Positions 36,377 to 45,284 of a stretch of 64,000 nt of DNA are shown piece by piece. A program made the position numbers and the translations under genes. The stretch is from Pseudomonadota bacterium (lineage in GTDB: Bacteria > Pseudomonadota > Gammaproteobacteria > Burkholderiales > Ferrovaceae). The notes beneath the pieces were generated by a model. It had not been told where the DNA came from. It saw only the letters and a program-made list of their open reading frames with translations, and did not search any database. How positions within the stretch are numbered: position 1 is the first letter of the stretch; each line of letters opens with the position of its first letter. The stretch lies in contig JAKABO010000010.1 in NCBI GenBank assembly GCA_021796835.1, positions 1 to 64,000 on the forward strand, read 5' to 3'.

Positions 36377-37447
36377 ATGAAGGACCCCTTGCTCCAACTC
36401 CTGATCGTCCTCGGGGTTTTGATGGGGTTTCTTCATCCCGACGCCTGGGGAGAGGCGGTGCACCGCATTCACCTTCCGACTCTGGAGGTTCTGGGTGGAC
36501 TGATGCTTCTGACGCAAGGAATTGAGCAGAGCCGGATTTTGCCAAGGTTGGGGCGACATCTGCTGGACCGAGTTCACAGCGAACGATCCCTGGCACGATG
36601 GTTGACCTGGGCCTCCATCATCCTTTCCACTTTTTTGACCAACGATATTGCACTGTTCGTCGTGGTTCCGCTTACCTTGGCTTTGCGACAACTGGCCCCG
36701 GTCTCCTGGCGTCGGTTGATCGTCTTCGAGGCATTGGGGGTGAATGTGGGCTCCCTTCTGTCCCCCATCGGGAATCCCCAGAATATCTATCTCTGGCAAT
36801 TGAGCCACTCATCTTTCCTGGGGTTCATTGAAATGATGGCTCCCTGGGGACTGGTTCTCCTGGCGGGACTGGCACTGCTGGTGGAGTTGGGCAGTTCACG
36901 ACGCCCCATCGTACTTCATCTCGAGGACAACACCATCCCGGTGTTACGGGGGGTTTTCTGGGTTAGCCTGGGGCTTTACCTCCCTTTTCTGGGCTTGGTA
37001 GAAACCGGACATCCTGCCTGGGCGTTGGTACTGGCGCTCGGATTGGGGGTTTTTCGTCCGCTCCTGTTGCGTTTTCTCGACTGGGGTTTATTGGCGACAT
37101 TCACGTTATTTTTCGTCGATGTCGGGCTCCTGAGTTCCTTTTTCAATCCGCATCGGTTGCCGGGCTTGGGGCAGGGGTCTTCTCATATTGCCCTGTTTTT
37201 ATGGGGAATCATCTTGTCTCAAGGGATGAGTAATGTGCCAGCAACCCTCTTTATGGCCCCGGAGACAGACTCCCTCAAAACCCTGGCCTATGGGGTTAAT
37301 GCGGGAGGGTTCGGACTGTTTGTTGGTTCGATGGCCAATCTGATCGCTTTGCGAATGGCTGGGGATCGTCAAATCTGGCGCGAGTTTCATGCCCTGTCTT
37401 TCCCCTTTCTCCTGTTTGCGGCGGCGACGGGCGTTCTGTTCCTGTAA
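36377..37447 (+). CDS. ArsB/NhaD-superfamily ion permease
   Basis: A 356-residue protein with about ten membrane helices. LTWASIILSTFLTNDIALFVVVPLTLAL and NVGSLLSPIGNPQNIYLW match the repeated helix-hairpin motifs of the ion transporter superfamily (ArsB, NhaD, SLC13/DASS). The second repeat has GIILSQGMSNVPATLFMA and GSMANLIALRMAG. It could move arsenite, sodium/protons or a dicarboxylate-type anion; the sequence alone does not decide. No arsenic genes are nearby. ATG 36377 lies 11 bp after the SulA-like stop, so it may be in the lexA transcript. Confidence 0.8.
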   Translation: MKDPLLQLLIVLGVLMGFLHPDAWGEAVHRIHLPTLEVLGGLMLLTQGIEQSRILPRLGRHLLDRVHSERSLARWLTWASIILSTFLTNDIALFVVVPLTLALRQLAPVSWRRLIVFEALGVNVGSLLSPIGNPQNIYLWQLSHSSFLGFIEMMAPWGLVLLAGLALLVELGSSRRPIVLHLEDNTIPVLRGVFWVSLGLYLPFLGLVETGHPAWALVLALGLGVFRPLLLRFLDWGLLATFTLFFVDVGLLSSFFNPHRLPGLGQGSSHIALFLWGIILSQGMSNVPATLFMAPETDSLKTLAYGVNAGGFGLFVGSMANLIALRMAGDRQIWREFHALSFPFLLFAAATGVLFL

Positions 37448-37477
37448 CGAGTCATAAGGGTGAGGCGGTCGGTGTCC

Positions 37478-38143
37478 TCATTCGTGTTCGTCCACGCCCA
37501 AAAATTTTACCCAGATCTCGAAGGTCAGGATTCTTCCCGCATACTCGGCAGTGGCTGCCGGGAAATGCGCCGCATGAACCGCTGCCAGCGCTGCCTTGTC
37601 CAGGATCCGGTTCCCACTCGAGGTCAGCACGCCAGCCCCCGATACCAGACCGTCCTTGTAATCAAAGGTCACCTTGGTCTGTCCCGACAGATGGGCAGCC
37701 CGCGCCGCCATGGGGAAGACGACAGCTCCTTGTACCGCTGAACGTATCTGGTCGGCAAAAGTGAGGGAAATGTCGGCAGGGCGCAAATGCTGAGGCGGTG
37801 CCGGGGCAGCCTCGGCCACTTTCTGGGGCGGTGTCGGAGTCACCGGCGCCGGAGTTACGGATGCCGGCGCAACCGGGGGCGGCGCAGGGGCGGGGGTGGG
37901 CACAGGAACCGGCGTGGGTTCCTGGTGCGCCACCGTGCGGTGGACTTCCGGCCTGGGGGGCGGGGGCTTGGGCGTGGGGGGCGGGGGCACCGTCTTGGGC
38001 GCCTCCGGGGCCTGGGTCAGTTGAATCATGGTGACCAAGGGCTTTTCCACCTTCTCGACCTCGCGCCTGAGGCCGTAAAAAAAAGCCAGTATCATCAGTC
38101 CTTCGAGAAGGGATGCCAGGATGAATGCACGCAGAAGACTCAT
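37478..38143 (-). CDS. tonB: TonB energy-transducing protein
   Basis: A 221-residue TonB: N-terminal inner-membrane anchor (LLRAFILASLLEGLMILAFFYGL), a periplasm-spanning Pro-rich region (about 45-120, PPPPTPKPPPPRPEV and many Pro-Val/Pro-Ala), and a C-terminal domain with GQTKVTFDYKDGLVSGAGVLTSSGNRILDKAAL. It carries proton-motive energy from ExbBD to the outer-membrane receptor encoded upstream. The start overlaps the exbD stop. Confidence 0.93.
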   Translation of the reverse strand: MSLLRAFILASLLEGLMILAFFYGLRREVEKVEKPLVTMIQLTQAPEAPKTVPPPPTPKPPPPRPEVHRTVAHQEPTPVPVPTPAPAPPPVAPASVTPAPVTPTPPQKVAEAAPAPPQHLRPADISLTFADQIRSAVQGAVVFPMAARAAHLSGQTKVTFDYKDGLVSGAGVLTSSGNRILDKAALAAVHAAHFPAATAEYAGRILTFEIWVKFLGVDEHE

Positions 38144-38550
38144 TACCGGTGCTCCATCTGGCGTGCAGCCAGACCGATCTGGGTGACTCCGGCCTGCCGA
38201 CAGGCATCCATCACCTTCATCATGGACTGGAGCGAAGTGGTCTTCTCACCCGCAATGGTCACCACCACCTTGTCCGGATCTCCCTGTGCCTTGAGGCGCA
38301 TCGTCAGCGCTTCGGCCGTCAACTTCTGACCGTCCACGCTGATATCCCCCTCGTCATCCACGCTCACCAGCACCTTGGGCGGCTCCAGAGCCGTCGTCGT
38401 GGAACTCCTGGGCATTTTGGATGCTACACCGGTGGAGGGAATCATGTGCAGCGTGATCATGATGAAAAACACCAGCAAAAAAAACATGATGTCGATCATC
38501 GGAATGATCTCGATCCGGGCCCGTTTCGTTTCAAAGTAATTCAAAGCCAT
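38143..38550 (-). CDS. exbD: ExbD biopolymer transport protein
   Basis: A 135-residue protein with one membrane helix (IIPMIDIMFFLLVFFIMITL), including the conserved aspartate in PMIDIMF that channels protons. A periplasmic domain follows (VSVDDEGDISVDGQKLTAEAL). It works with ExbB to energise TonB. Placed between exbB and tonB. Confidence 0.95.
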   Translation of the reverse strand: MALNYFETKRARIEIIPMIDIMFFLLVFFIMITLHMIPSTGVASKMPRSSTTTALEPPKVLVSVDDEGDISVDGQKLTAEALTMRLKAQGDPDKVVVTIAGEKTTSLQSMMKVMDACRQAGVTQIGLAARQMEHR

Positions 38551-38564
38551 TCCTCATCCTCCCG

Positions 38565-39245
38565 TCAGGCCACCGAGCGGGCACGAACACCGGCCAGCAC
38601 CCGTTTCTGTTCTTCGTAGGACTCGTGGTAATGGGGATAGAGACGGTTGAGCAACATCATCTTGAGGGTTTCCATTTGGTGCATGATCACCCGCACCCGA
38701 TTGTTCAACCCGTTCAAGGCCACCAATCCCAGGATCGCGATGAACAACCCGCAGGCCGTGGCCAGCAGGGCTTCCGCCACCCCGCCGGTGACCTTGGTGG
38801 GCGAATTGGCCACATCTCCCAACACCTGAAAGGCATTGAACATGCCGATGATGGTCCCGAGCAGGCCCATCAGGGGGGCCAGGGTCACGATGGTATCCAG
38901 GACCCACAGGAAACGGTCCACGTGGGGCGCCTCACGCATCACGGATTCTTCCAGTTTGTCGGAAATGCGGTCGAAATCATGCTCCAGATCGTGCTGCAGC
39001 GCCGCTTCCAGAACCTTGGCATGAGGCAGATCCGGATGCTGGACCACCAGGGTCTCGAAGGCTTCCTTGGATACCTTGTGTGCTCCATTCACTTCCTTGA
39101 TCAGTTGGGTTCCCTGGTTCAGGACCCGCCACAGGTACCAACCCCTCTCGATGATGACCGTCAGGGCCACCAGCAACAACAGCGCCATCAAATACAGCAT
39201 GCCCCCCGAACTTTGTGCCGCGGCTTGAATTCCTTGCATCGTCAT
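38565..39245 (-). CDS. exbB: ExbB proton-channel protein (MotA/TolQ/ExbB family)
   Basis: A 226-residue protein with three membrane helices (YLMALLLLVALTVIIERGW; DTIVTLAPLMGLLGTIIGMFNAF; LLATACGLFIAILGLVALN). The second helix carries the family signature LAPLMGLLGTIIGM. It forms the pentameric proton channel around ExbD. Lies 14 bp after the receptor gene and 14 bp before exbD on the minus strand. Confidence 0.95.
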   Translation of the reverse strand: MTMQGIQAAAQSSGGMLYLMALLLLVALTVIIERGWYLWRVLNQGTQLIKEVNGAHKVSKEAFETLVVQHPDLPHAKVLEAALQHDLEHDFDRISDKLEESVMREAPHVDRFLWVLDTIVTLAPLMGLLGTIIGMFNAFQVLGDVANSPTKVTGGVAEALLATACGLFIAILGLVALNGLNNRVRVIMHQMETLKMMLLNRLYPHYHESYEEQKRVLAGVRARSVA

Positions 39246-39259
39246 GGTGTTGGCTCCTT

Positions 39260-41485
39260 TTATATGCTTGCACTGAAGTTGAGACTGAACATTCGCCCCG
39301 GCAGGGTCCAGAACAAGGCATTTTTTTCCACGGTGGCACCGGCATAGGCAACCGTGTCCGTCCTGTTGAAGAGATCATCCAGTTGAAATTCCACCTTGGC
39401 ATTCCTTGCCCAACCCAGGGAACCCAGGTCATACCCCGCCGCCAGATTGACGGTGGTGTAACTGCCGAAATGCGTATCGTTTCCGTTGATATCCGTTCCC
39501 CCCCAACGCGGCCCGATTTCCTTGGCGATCAGGGAGGCATTGGTTTTGTTGTGTTCGTACAGCATTCCCAGCGCCGCTGTGTTGGAGGGTGCATTGAATA
39601 TCGGGGAGGGGCTGGTATATCCGTTAAAGGAGTAGTTGCCATAAGCATTGAACCCGGAGCCTAGGTTATAGGTGGCCTCTCCTTCTACCCCCTGGTAATG
39701 CACGGCCCCGATGTTCTGGATGGTGAGCAGGTTTCCGACGCCGATTTGTTGTGATTGATTATTGTTGGTGATGTAATAGACATCCGCCGAAGCCGTCAAT
39801 TTGCTGCTCTTGAAGACCGTCCCCAACTGGTAGTTCATGGTTTTTTCCGGGGCGAGGTACGACAGACCTGCCGAGGTATTGGGCTGGATCGGCTGATTCG
39901 GGTTGTAGAAGGAACCGAACAGCAGGGGCGCCACGAACCCCTCCGCTACCTGTCCGTAGGCAGACCAGTCATTCGAGATATAGTAGTGTGCATCCAGAGA
40001 GGGCAACGCAGCAGCCCAACTATGGGAATAGGCAAAGGCGCCGCCCACCGTGGTGTCGTAGGCGGCATTGTAGGTCCGGGTGAACTCGTTGAATTTCAGC
40101 CCGGGGGTGATGGACCACTTGCTGGTGGGGCGCCAGACATATTCCACATAGGGCTGAATGGTGTTCATGGAACTGGTTTCCGCCGGATTTCCCCCGTTGG
40201 CCACTCCCGGGGTGGTGACGATGGATCCGGTTCCGCCGGTGGAGAGATCCACGTTGTTCATCCAGGATTGACGCAACTGACGCTCGATCCACAGTCCGAA
40301 ATTCAGGTCGTCGTTGCCCAGCGTCCGGGTAGCCCTCAGGATGTCTCCATAGGAGGTATACGTGGTCATACCGGTCAGTCCTGCAATGTTTTGGTTTCCC
40401 GGGGTTGCGCCGCCCAGGAGAACGCCTCCGGGGTATGCCTCTGAAATATTGTCCGTCGTCCCATTTGGGTTATATCCATTCACGGCATCATGGGCATAGG
40501 ATGTGGTGTAGACCTTGTTGTCGACCTTCCAGTCGCCAAAACGGGTTTGCAGACCGATATAGTCAAAGTTCGAATTAAAGTTGTCGTTGTTGTAGCCCAC
40601 ATAGGCGCTACTCAGAGGATTCTGGTTCAAACCATAATGGGACCCATATTGGGCAATCTGCTGCGCCGTTGCCCCCGGTGAATCATTCTGATAAGTATGG
40701 TTTTGCATGACTACCACGGTGATGGCCGTATCTTCGCTGAGGGGCTTGATGAACTTGGCAAAGACGTTGCCCCGCCGTTCGTTGTTGTTGGTCAGCGCCC
40801 CGTCGGTCTGGTAGTGGTTGTAATCAATGAACCCGCTGGCATCCCCGTAGTTCTGCATCACCCCCGTGTCATACTGGAATCCCACCAGACGGGAATTGAA
40901 ACTGCCGATCTGGCTGCGCACCGTCGCGGTCGGGTCCCCCATCGGGTCGTTGGAACGAACGGCAATGGTCCCTCCATAGGTCGCATCCCCCACCGTACTG
41001 GCCCGTCCCGGCCCCCGGTCCACGGTGACTTCGCCCGTATCCTGAGCCAGGAAATAACTGTTGACATGATGCGAGAAGTTGGCGCCGTCGACGAAGGGAA
41101 TTCCATCGAAGGTGACGTTGTATTGCCCGTCGACGAAGGAACGCATGGTTAAGGACGGGTTTTCGTTTCCCCCCGGTCCGTTGGGACTGATGGCCCAGAC
41201 TCCGGGTGCGACGGCGGCATTGTCCACGTAACTGGAGGCACCGGTCTGGGTATTGTTGATGTAGTTGCGGTTGATGACGGACTGAGGTTCGGTGGCGCTC
41301 AGGGAGCCCTGGGTGGGGGCATTGGCCGGCGCCGATTCGGCGGGCGGGATGGCTTCGTTGCTGTTGCCCGCGCCGCTCGACACTGAGCCCAGATCATAGG
41401 CCCACAGGGTTCCCGGCAAGGCCGTCAGCATGGAGGCGTGAAACAGTCCTGAGATGAGCGGCTTCAGACGAAATTTCTTGTGCAT
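39260..41485 (-). CDS. TonB-dependent outer-membrane receptor
   Basis: A 741-residue receptor. The signal peptide (MHKKFRLKPLISGLFHASML, then TALPGTLWA) is followed by a Ser/Asn/Pro-rich linker and a plug domain with MRSFVDGQYNVTFDGIPFVDGANF and VTVDRGPGRASTVGDATYGGTIAVRS. A long beta-barrel ends in MFSLNFSASI with C-terminal aromatic/hydrophobic alternation. It takes up a siderophore or other large ligand; the substrate is unknown. Start 41485 is preferred over 41530 because it opens a good signal peptide. It leads a four-gene operon with exbB-exbD-tonB under likely Fur control. Confidence 0.93.
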   Translation of the reverse strand: MHKKFRLKPLISGLFHASMLTALPGTLWAYDLGSVSSGAGNSNEAIPPAESAPANAPTQGSLSATEPQSVINRNYINNTQTGASSYVDNAAVAPGVWAISPNGPGGNENPSLTMRSFVDGQYNVTFDGIPFVDGANFSHHVNSYFLAQDTGEVTVDRGPGRASTVGDATYGGTIAVRSNDPMGDPTATVRSQIGSFNSRLVGFQYDTGVMQNYGDASGFIDYNHYQTDGALTNNNERRGNVFAKFIKPLSEDTAITVVVMQNHTYQNDSPGATAQQIAQYGSHYGLNQNPLSSAYVGYNNDNFNSNFDYIGLQTRFGDWKVDNKVYTTSYAHDAVNGYNPNGTTDNISEAYPGGVLLGGATPGNQNIAGLTGMTTYTSYGDILRATRTLGNDDLNFGLWIERQLRQSWMNNVDLSTGGTGSIVTTPGVANGGNPAETSSMNTIQPYVEYVWRPTSKWSITPGLKFNEFTRTYNAAYDTTVGGAFAYSHSWAAALPSLDAHYYISNDWSAYGQVAEGFVAPLLFGSFYNPNQPIQPNTSAGLSYLAPEKTMNYQLGTVFKSSKLTASADVYYITNNNQSQQIGVGNLLTIQNIGAVHYQGVEGEATYNLGSGFNAYGNYSFNGYTSPSPIFNAPSNTAALGMLYEHNKTNASLIAKEIGPRWGGTDINGNDTHFGSYTTVNLAAGYDLGSLGWARNAKVEFQLDDLFNRTDTVAYAGATVEKNALFWTLPGRMFSLNFSASI

Positions 41486-41542
41486 GGCGCGTATTCCTGT
41501 CACTAACGTGAACGGCTCTGGACATGCCATTCATGATTTGCA

Positions 41543-41586
41543 AATGATATTCGTTATCATATAGCAAATAAGAATCATTATCAATA
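41543..41586. promoter_or_regulatory. Tandem Fur-box-like sites upstream of the TonB receptor
   Basis: On the minus strand, TTGATAATGATTCTTATT (41567-41584) and ATGATAACGAATATCATT (about 41543-41560) resemble the GATAATGATAATCATTATC Fur consensus. They lie 60-100 bp before the receptor start. The whole spacer 41486-41625 is strikingly AT-rich. Confidence 0.7.
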
Positions 41587-41625
41587 GATAACTGAAAGAT
41601 TCTGAACGCGGGGGGAGATCTGGCG

Positions 41626-43443
41626 TTACCAGGTGAGGTGGAGGGTGGTTCCCGAGGAAGAGGAGGTGATGGTCAGGGTAATGCCCAATTGTTGGGCGCG
41701 GCGGTAGAGGTGCGGTAATCCCCGTCCTGAACGCGTGGTTGCCATATCAAAGCCCTGTCCATCGTCGCGGACTTCCAGATGGTGGGCGCCGACACTGAAA
41801 AATACATGACGGGCGTGACTGTGTTTGGCAATATTCGTGAAGATTTCCTGGACCATGCGCATCAATTGCAACGTGTTGGAGGTGCTGGGAAAAGGCAACC
41901 TGGGTGAATCCTCTACCTGCCAGTGCAAAATGGCTCGGCTGGATTCCATGAGGGACTCCAGGCGCTCGCGCAGACTTCCCATCTGGGTTGCAAGATCCGT
42001 GGGATCTCCATCCAGAGAATCAATCATGAGGCGCAAATCTTCCAGGGCAGAGCGCAACGTCTGCTGAAGGGGCAGTAATTGGGGCGGCTGCCGTTCGGCC
42101 TGGACCAGGGCACTCACCAGATAACCCCCCAGTCCGTCGTGCAGGTCGCGCATGATGCGCTCCCTTTCTCCAAATACGGCCTGGCGCATTTCCAGGGTCT
42201 GGCGTTCCTGGTAACTTTGCGCCAGGGTTCGGCTCTTTTCTGCCACCATGGAATTCAAGTCTCGATTCAGGGTTTCGAATAAAACCAGGGAACGGTCAAA
42301 ACGCAGGAGCAGGAGGAATGCGATGGCAATTCCCAGAACGGTGGAGCCCCAATAAAAGATGAAAACCGGAATCTCGCGCTGGGCGTGGAGAATATAGGCC
42401 AGGTCATGGTACCCCGTCAGGGCGGAAAACAGGATGGAAAAGAACAGGAGCCAGGTTTCGCTGGGCAGACACTGGTGGCGAAACTGGTAAATGGTGAACA
42501 GAATATACAGGGAAATCGCGCTGTACCCCAGGCCCAGCAGGCCGAACCCGCGAAACAGATAGGGCGAGGGGAGCAGAAAGATCAGAAATGGGCCCACGGT
42601 CGTATAGATCAGAAAAATTTTTTCGAGGGTAGGGCGCTGAACCTTGACGAAGCGGTGGATCAGAAGCAGGAGGCAATAGATGTAACACATGACGGCGGTC
42701 AGTTCCAGCCATAACCATTGATGGTGAGTGAGCCAGGGGACTTCCTGAATGAAGAAAACGGCGGTGTAGAGGGCGCTGAATCCGCCGCACAGTGAGAACA
42801 TGAGGTAGAGGGTTTCCTGGCGCCGTCTCAACCAGATGATGAACAAGATGAAGGAGAGCAGCAGGAGCAGGGTGAAGGAGATGGTGGGGACGATGACCTC
42901 GCGGAAATACCGGGCGTTGTAGGCGGGTCTCAATGTGGCGTCGGGACCTATCTGGAAGGGGCTCAGACCGGATTCTTCCTGGGCATAGCCGAGGAGATTC
43001 AATACGATCTGGTTCTCCCCGGCGTGGAGGAGCGGGCCTGGAAAACTGAAGAATGAAGGGCGGTAACTGTTATGGCTGACGGGCTCGGTGAAACGTCCTC
43101 CGGAGCCGACCAGCTGGCCGTTGATGAATATTTGGGCATTGACGCTCAGGCGCGGGAGATAGACGGCCCAAAGGTCATTGGGAGAGCGGTCGAGCGTGAA
43201 GGAAAAACGATACCAGCCGAAGCCCCCTTTGAAGGGATGACTCAGATCCCAGTTATCCGGCAGTTGGACGGGAGTCCAGCGGGACTGTGGCCAGGTGGGG
43301 GGAGTCTGGCTCTGATCGAAGACAAACTCCCCATGATCCAGCCGTTTCACCTCTGCGTTGGCATCAGACAGCAGCAGACCCATGAAGAGGAGGCCCAGAA
43401 AGGGCATCCAGGAAAAGAGTTTTGCGAATGGATTTCTGGCCAT
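41626..43443 (-). CDS. 7TM-DISM sensor histidine kinase (NarL-type partner)
   Basis: A 605-residue kinase. A signal sequence (about 10-30, WMPFLGLLFMGLLLSDANA) precedes a periplasmic beta-sandwich (about 35-195, galactose-binding-like: WYRFSFTLDRSPNDLWAVYLPRLS, QIFINGQLVGSGGRF). Seven membrane helices follow (about 200-400), then a coiled coil, a HisKA_3 domain with the phospho-accepting histidine in ERERIMRDLHDGLGG, and an ATPase domain (EIFTNIAKHSHARH, VRDDGQGFD, GRGLPHL). The sugar-binding-like sensor suggests an extracellular carbohydrate or envelope signal. It follows its response regulator by 16 bp. Confidence 0.88.
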   Translation of the reverse strand: MARNPFAKLFSWMPFLGLLFMGLLLSDANAEVKRLDHGEFVFDQSQTPPTWPQSRWTPVQLPDNWDLSHPFKGGFGWYRFSFTLDRSPNDLWAVYLPRLSVNAQIFINGQLVGSGGRFTEPVSHNSYRPSFFSFPGPLLHAGENQIVLNLLGYAQEESGLSPFQIGPDATLRPAYNARYFREVIVPTISFTLLLLLSFILFIIWLRRRQETLYLMFSLCGGFSALYTAVFFIQEVPWLTHHQWLWLELTAVMCYIYCLLLLIHRFVKVQRPTLEKIFLIYTTVGPFLIFLLPSPYLFRGFGLLGLGYSAISLYILFTIYQFRHQCLPSETWLLFFSILFSALTGYHDLAYILHAQREIPVFIFYWGSTVLGIAIAFLLLLRFDRSLVLFETLNRDLNSMVAEKSRTLAQSYQERQTLEMRQAVFGERERIMRDLHDGLGGYLVSALVQAERQPPQLLPLQQTLRSALEDLRLMIDSLDGDPTDLATQMGSLRERLESLMESSRAILHWQVEDSPRLPFPSTSNTLQLMRMVQEIFTNIAKHSHARHVFFSVGAHHLEVRDDGQGFDMATTRSGRGLPHLYRRAQQLGITLTITSSSSGTTLHLTW

Positions 43444-43459
43444 CTTGGTCGGGACCGGG

Positions 43460-44128
43460 TTACCTCCTGTTTTTGATGAGTCCCAGTTGAACCGCTTCCT
43501 GGGTGGCTTCAATATTCGAATGTACGGAAAGTTTTTCATAAATCCGGCGGATGTGCGTGCCAACGGTATTGTTGCTGATGTTGAGCAAGGAAGCGATCTC
43601 GTTGCGTTTGTACCCCTTGGTGATCAGATTGAGGATATCCTTTTCCCGTTCTGTCAGGGCCACCTGAGGAGTCGTGGGGGTGGATTTTTCCCATTCCCCG
43701 AATTGACTGAGAAGGAAACGGGCGACCTTGGGGTTGATGGGACTTCCCCCGTCGATCAGCATCAGCAGATTGTCGGCAATGGTCGTGAAGGAACTGTCCT
43801 TGAGAAGATAGCCACGCGCACCCGCCTTGAGGGCATTCACCACGTGCTGTTCATCACCGAAAACAGTCAGGACCAGAGACTCCGTCGGACTCTGGCTGTT
43901 GTGGATCTGACGAATCAGGTCGAGTCCCGAACCATCGGGAAGTCCCAGGTCGATCAGTGCGACACGCGGAGGATGTGCAAGAAAGGCTTCCTGTCCTGCG
44001 CGCAGTGATCCTGTGGCTGCAATGACCTGAAGGAGCGGATGCGCGCTGATGGCCTCAACCAAGCGCTCTCGAGTGATGGGCTCGTCCTCGACGATCAGGA
44101 CGGAGTTGCGTTGGGTGGGCGGGATCAT
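43460..44128 (-). CDS. NarL/FixJ-type response regulator
   Basis: A 222-residue regulator. Receiver domain with SVLIVEDEP acidic pocket, phospho-acceptor aspartate in VALIDLGLPDGSGLDLI, and lysine in ARGYLLKDSS. A LuxR-type helix-turn-helix follows (LTEREKDILNLITKGYKRNEI, NISNNTVGTHIRRIYEKLSV). Probably phosphorylated by the kinase encoded immediately downstream. Its targets are unknown; the neighbouring TonB operon is one candidate. Confidence 0.94.
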   Translation of the reverse strand: MIPPTQRNSVLIVEDEPITRERLVEAISAHPLLQVIAATGSLRAGQEAFLAHPPRVALIDLGLPDGSGLDLIRQIHNSQSPTESLVLTVFGDEQHVVNALKAGARGYLLKDSSFTTIADNLLMLIDGGSPINPKVARFLLSQFGEWEKSTPTTPQVALTEREKDILNLITKGYKRNEIASLLNISNNTVGTHIRRIYEKLSVHSNIEATQEAVQLGLIKNRR

Positions 44129-44229
44129 GGCGGAGGTCCAGAGAGGGAAAATTCGGTCGAGTGCGGGAGAGCATACTGGCTCGATGACTTTCTGACCATC
44201 ACCGGAACAGGTGATTCACGAGGTTTGGA

Positions 44230-45243
44230 TCAGACGGCCATGGGTGCTGTCAGGGAAGGGTGATGCTGGTAGGCTTCCAGGATGAAATCTTCGGGTTGAA
44301 TCTGCTCCAGCCATTCGGGCGCGTACTGTCCCGTTTCGGCATAGGCAGGAATGCGGGGGGAAAGAGACAGACGGGGAGCGGGGTAGGGCGCTCGTTTCAG
44401 TTGGGTTTCCAGCATGGGCAGGTGATTTTCATAAATGTGTGCGTCCCCGATGAAATAGGTGAACCAGCGTGGGCGATATCCGCTCAGATGACCCATCAGG
44501 GTCAGCAGGGCTGCGCCCTCGGCCAGGTTGAAGGGAGCCCCCAGCCCCAGATCGTTGCTGCGGATATACAGACAAAGGGAGAGTTCCCGGGTTTCGGGGT
44601 TGGCCAGAAACTGATAAAGCAGGTGGCAGGGTGGGAGCGCCATTTCGTCCAGTTGCGCCCAGTTCCAGCCATGGAACAGGATGCGACGGCTGGTTGGATC
44701 GGACATGAGCGTATCGAGACAGGCGCGCAGTTGATCGATGGCCTTGTAAAGCAGGAGGCGGGGATGACCTGCAGGGTCGGGTAGGGTACAGAGGGGCTGG
44801 AAGCCCTGGTCCAGGGCACGTTGAGTTTGAGCCGCATGTTGTGGATGGGTCAGGTCGATTTCCTTGTATGCCGGCCAGGCGCGCCATTGAACGCCGTAAA
44901 GCGGACCCAGGTCATCGATCCCCTGGCGGAAGGGGTTATTGAGCCAGGCGGCATTGTCATTGGCATTCTGGTCCCATACCCGACATCCCAGAGCACGAAA
45001 GTTTGCTGCATTGCGGTAACCACGCAAAAAACCTACCAATTCTCCCATGGCCGAACGGAAGGCCAGTTTGCGGGTGGTCAGGGCAGGGAATTCCCGAGCC
45101 AGGTCAAAACGCAGCATGGCCCCCGGCAAACTCAAGGTGCGGATGCCCGTACGGTTGGACTGCCAGGTTCCCTGGGTCAGGACGGTACGAATGAGGTCGA
45201 GATAGGACTGCACGATGAAACCCCTTGTCATGGAGGTGCCCAT
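44230..45243 (-). CDS. thyA: Thymidylate synthase (long form)
   Basis: Methylates dUMP to dTMP with methylene-tetrahydrofolate. A 337-residue protein with catalytic cysteine in [12 protein letters not shown], substrate motifs [19 protein letters not shown] and [19 protein letters not shown], the Y-GVQWRAWP turn, and the ends [20 protein letters not shown]. The E. coli enzyme is 264 residues; the extra length is mainly a roughly 40-residue insertion after the QWRAWP motif, seen also in other long ThyA proteins. An ATG at 45231 may be the true start; neither has a clear ribosome site. Confidence 0.96.
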   Translation of the reverse strand: MGTSMTRGFIVQSYLDLIRTVLTQGTWQSNRTGIRTLSLPGAMLRFDLAREFPALTTRKLAFRSAMGELVGFLRGYRNAANFRALGCRVWDQNANDNAAWLNNPFRQGIDDLGPLYGVQWRAWPAYKEIDLTHPQHAAQTQRALDQGFQPLCTLPDPAGHPRLLLYKAIDQLRACLDTLMSDPTSRRILFHGWNWAQLDEMALPPCHLLYQFLANPETRELSLCLYIRSNDLGLGAPFNLAEGAALLTLMGHLSGYRPRWFTYFIGDAHIYENHLPMLETQLKRAPYPAPRLSLSPRIPAYAETGQYAPEWLEQIQPEDFILEAYQHHPSLTAPMAV

Positions 45244-45284
45244 GATACCATTGGCAATCGTTCGAATCCTTGTGGTTGCCTTCC

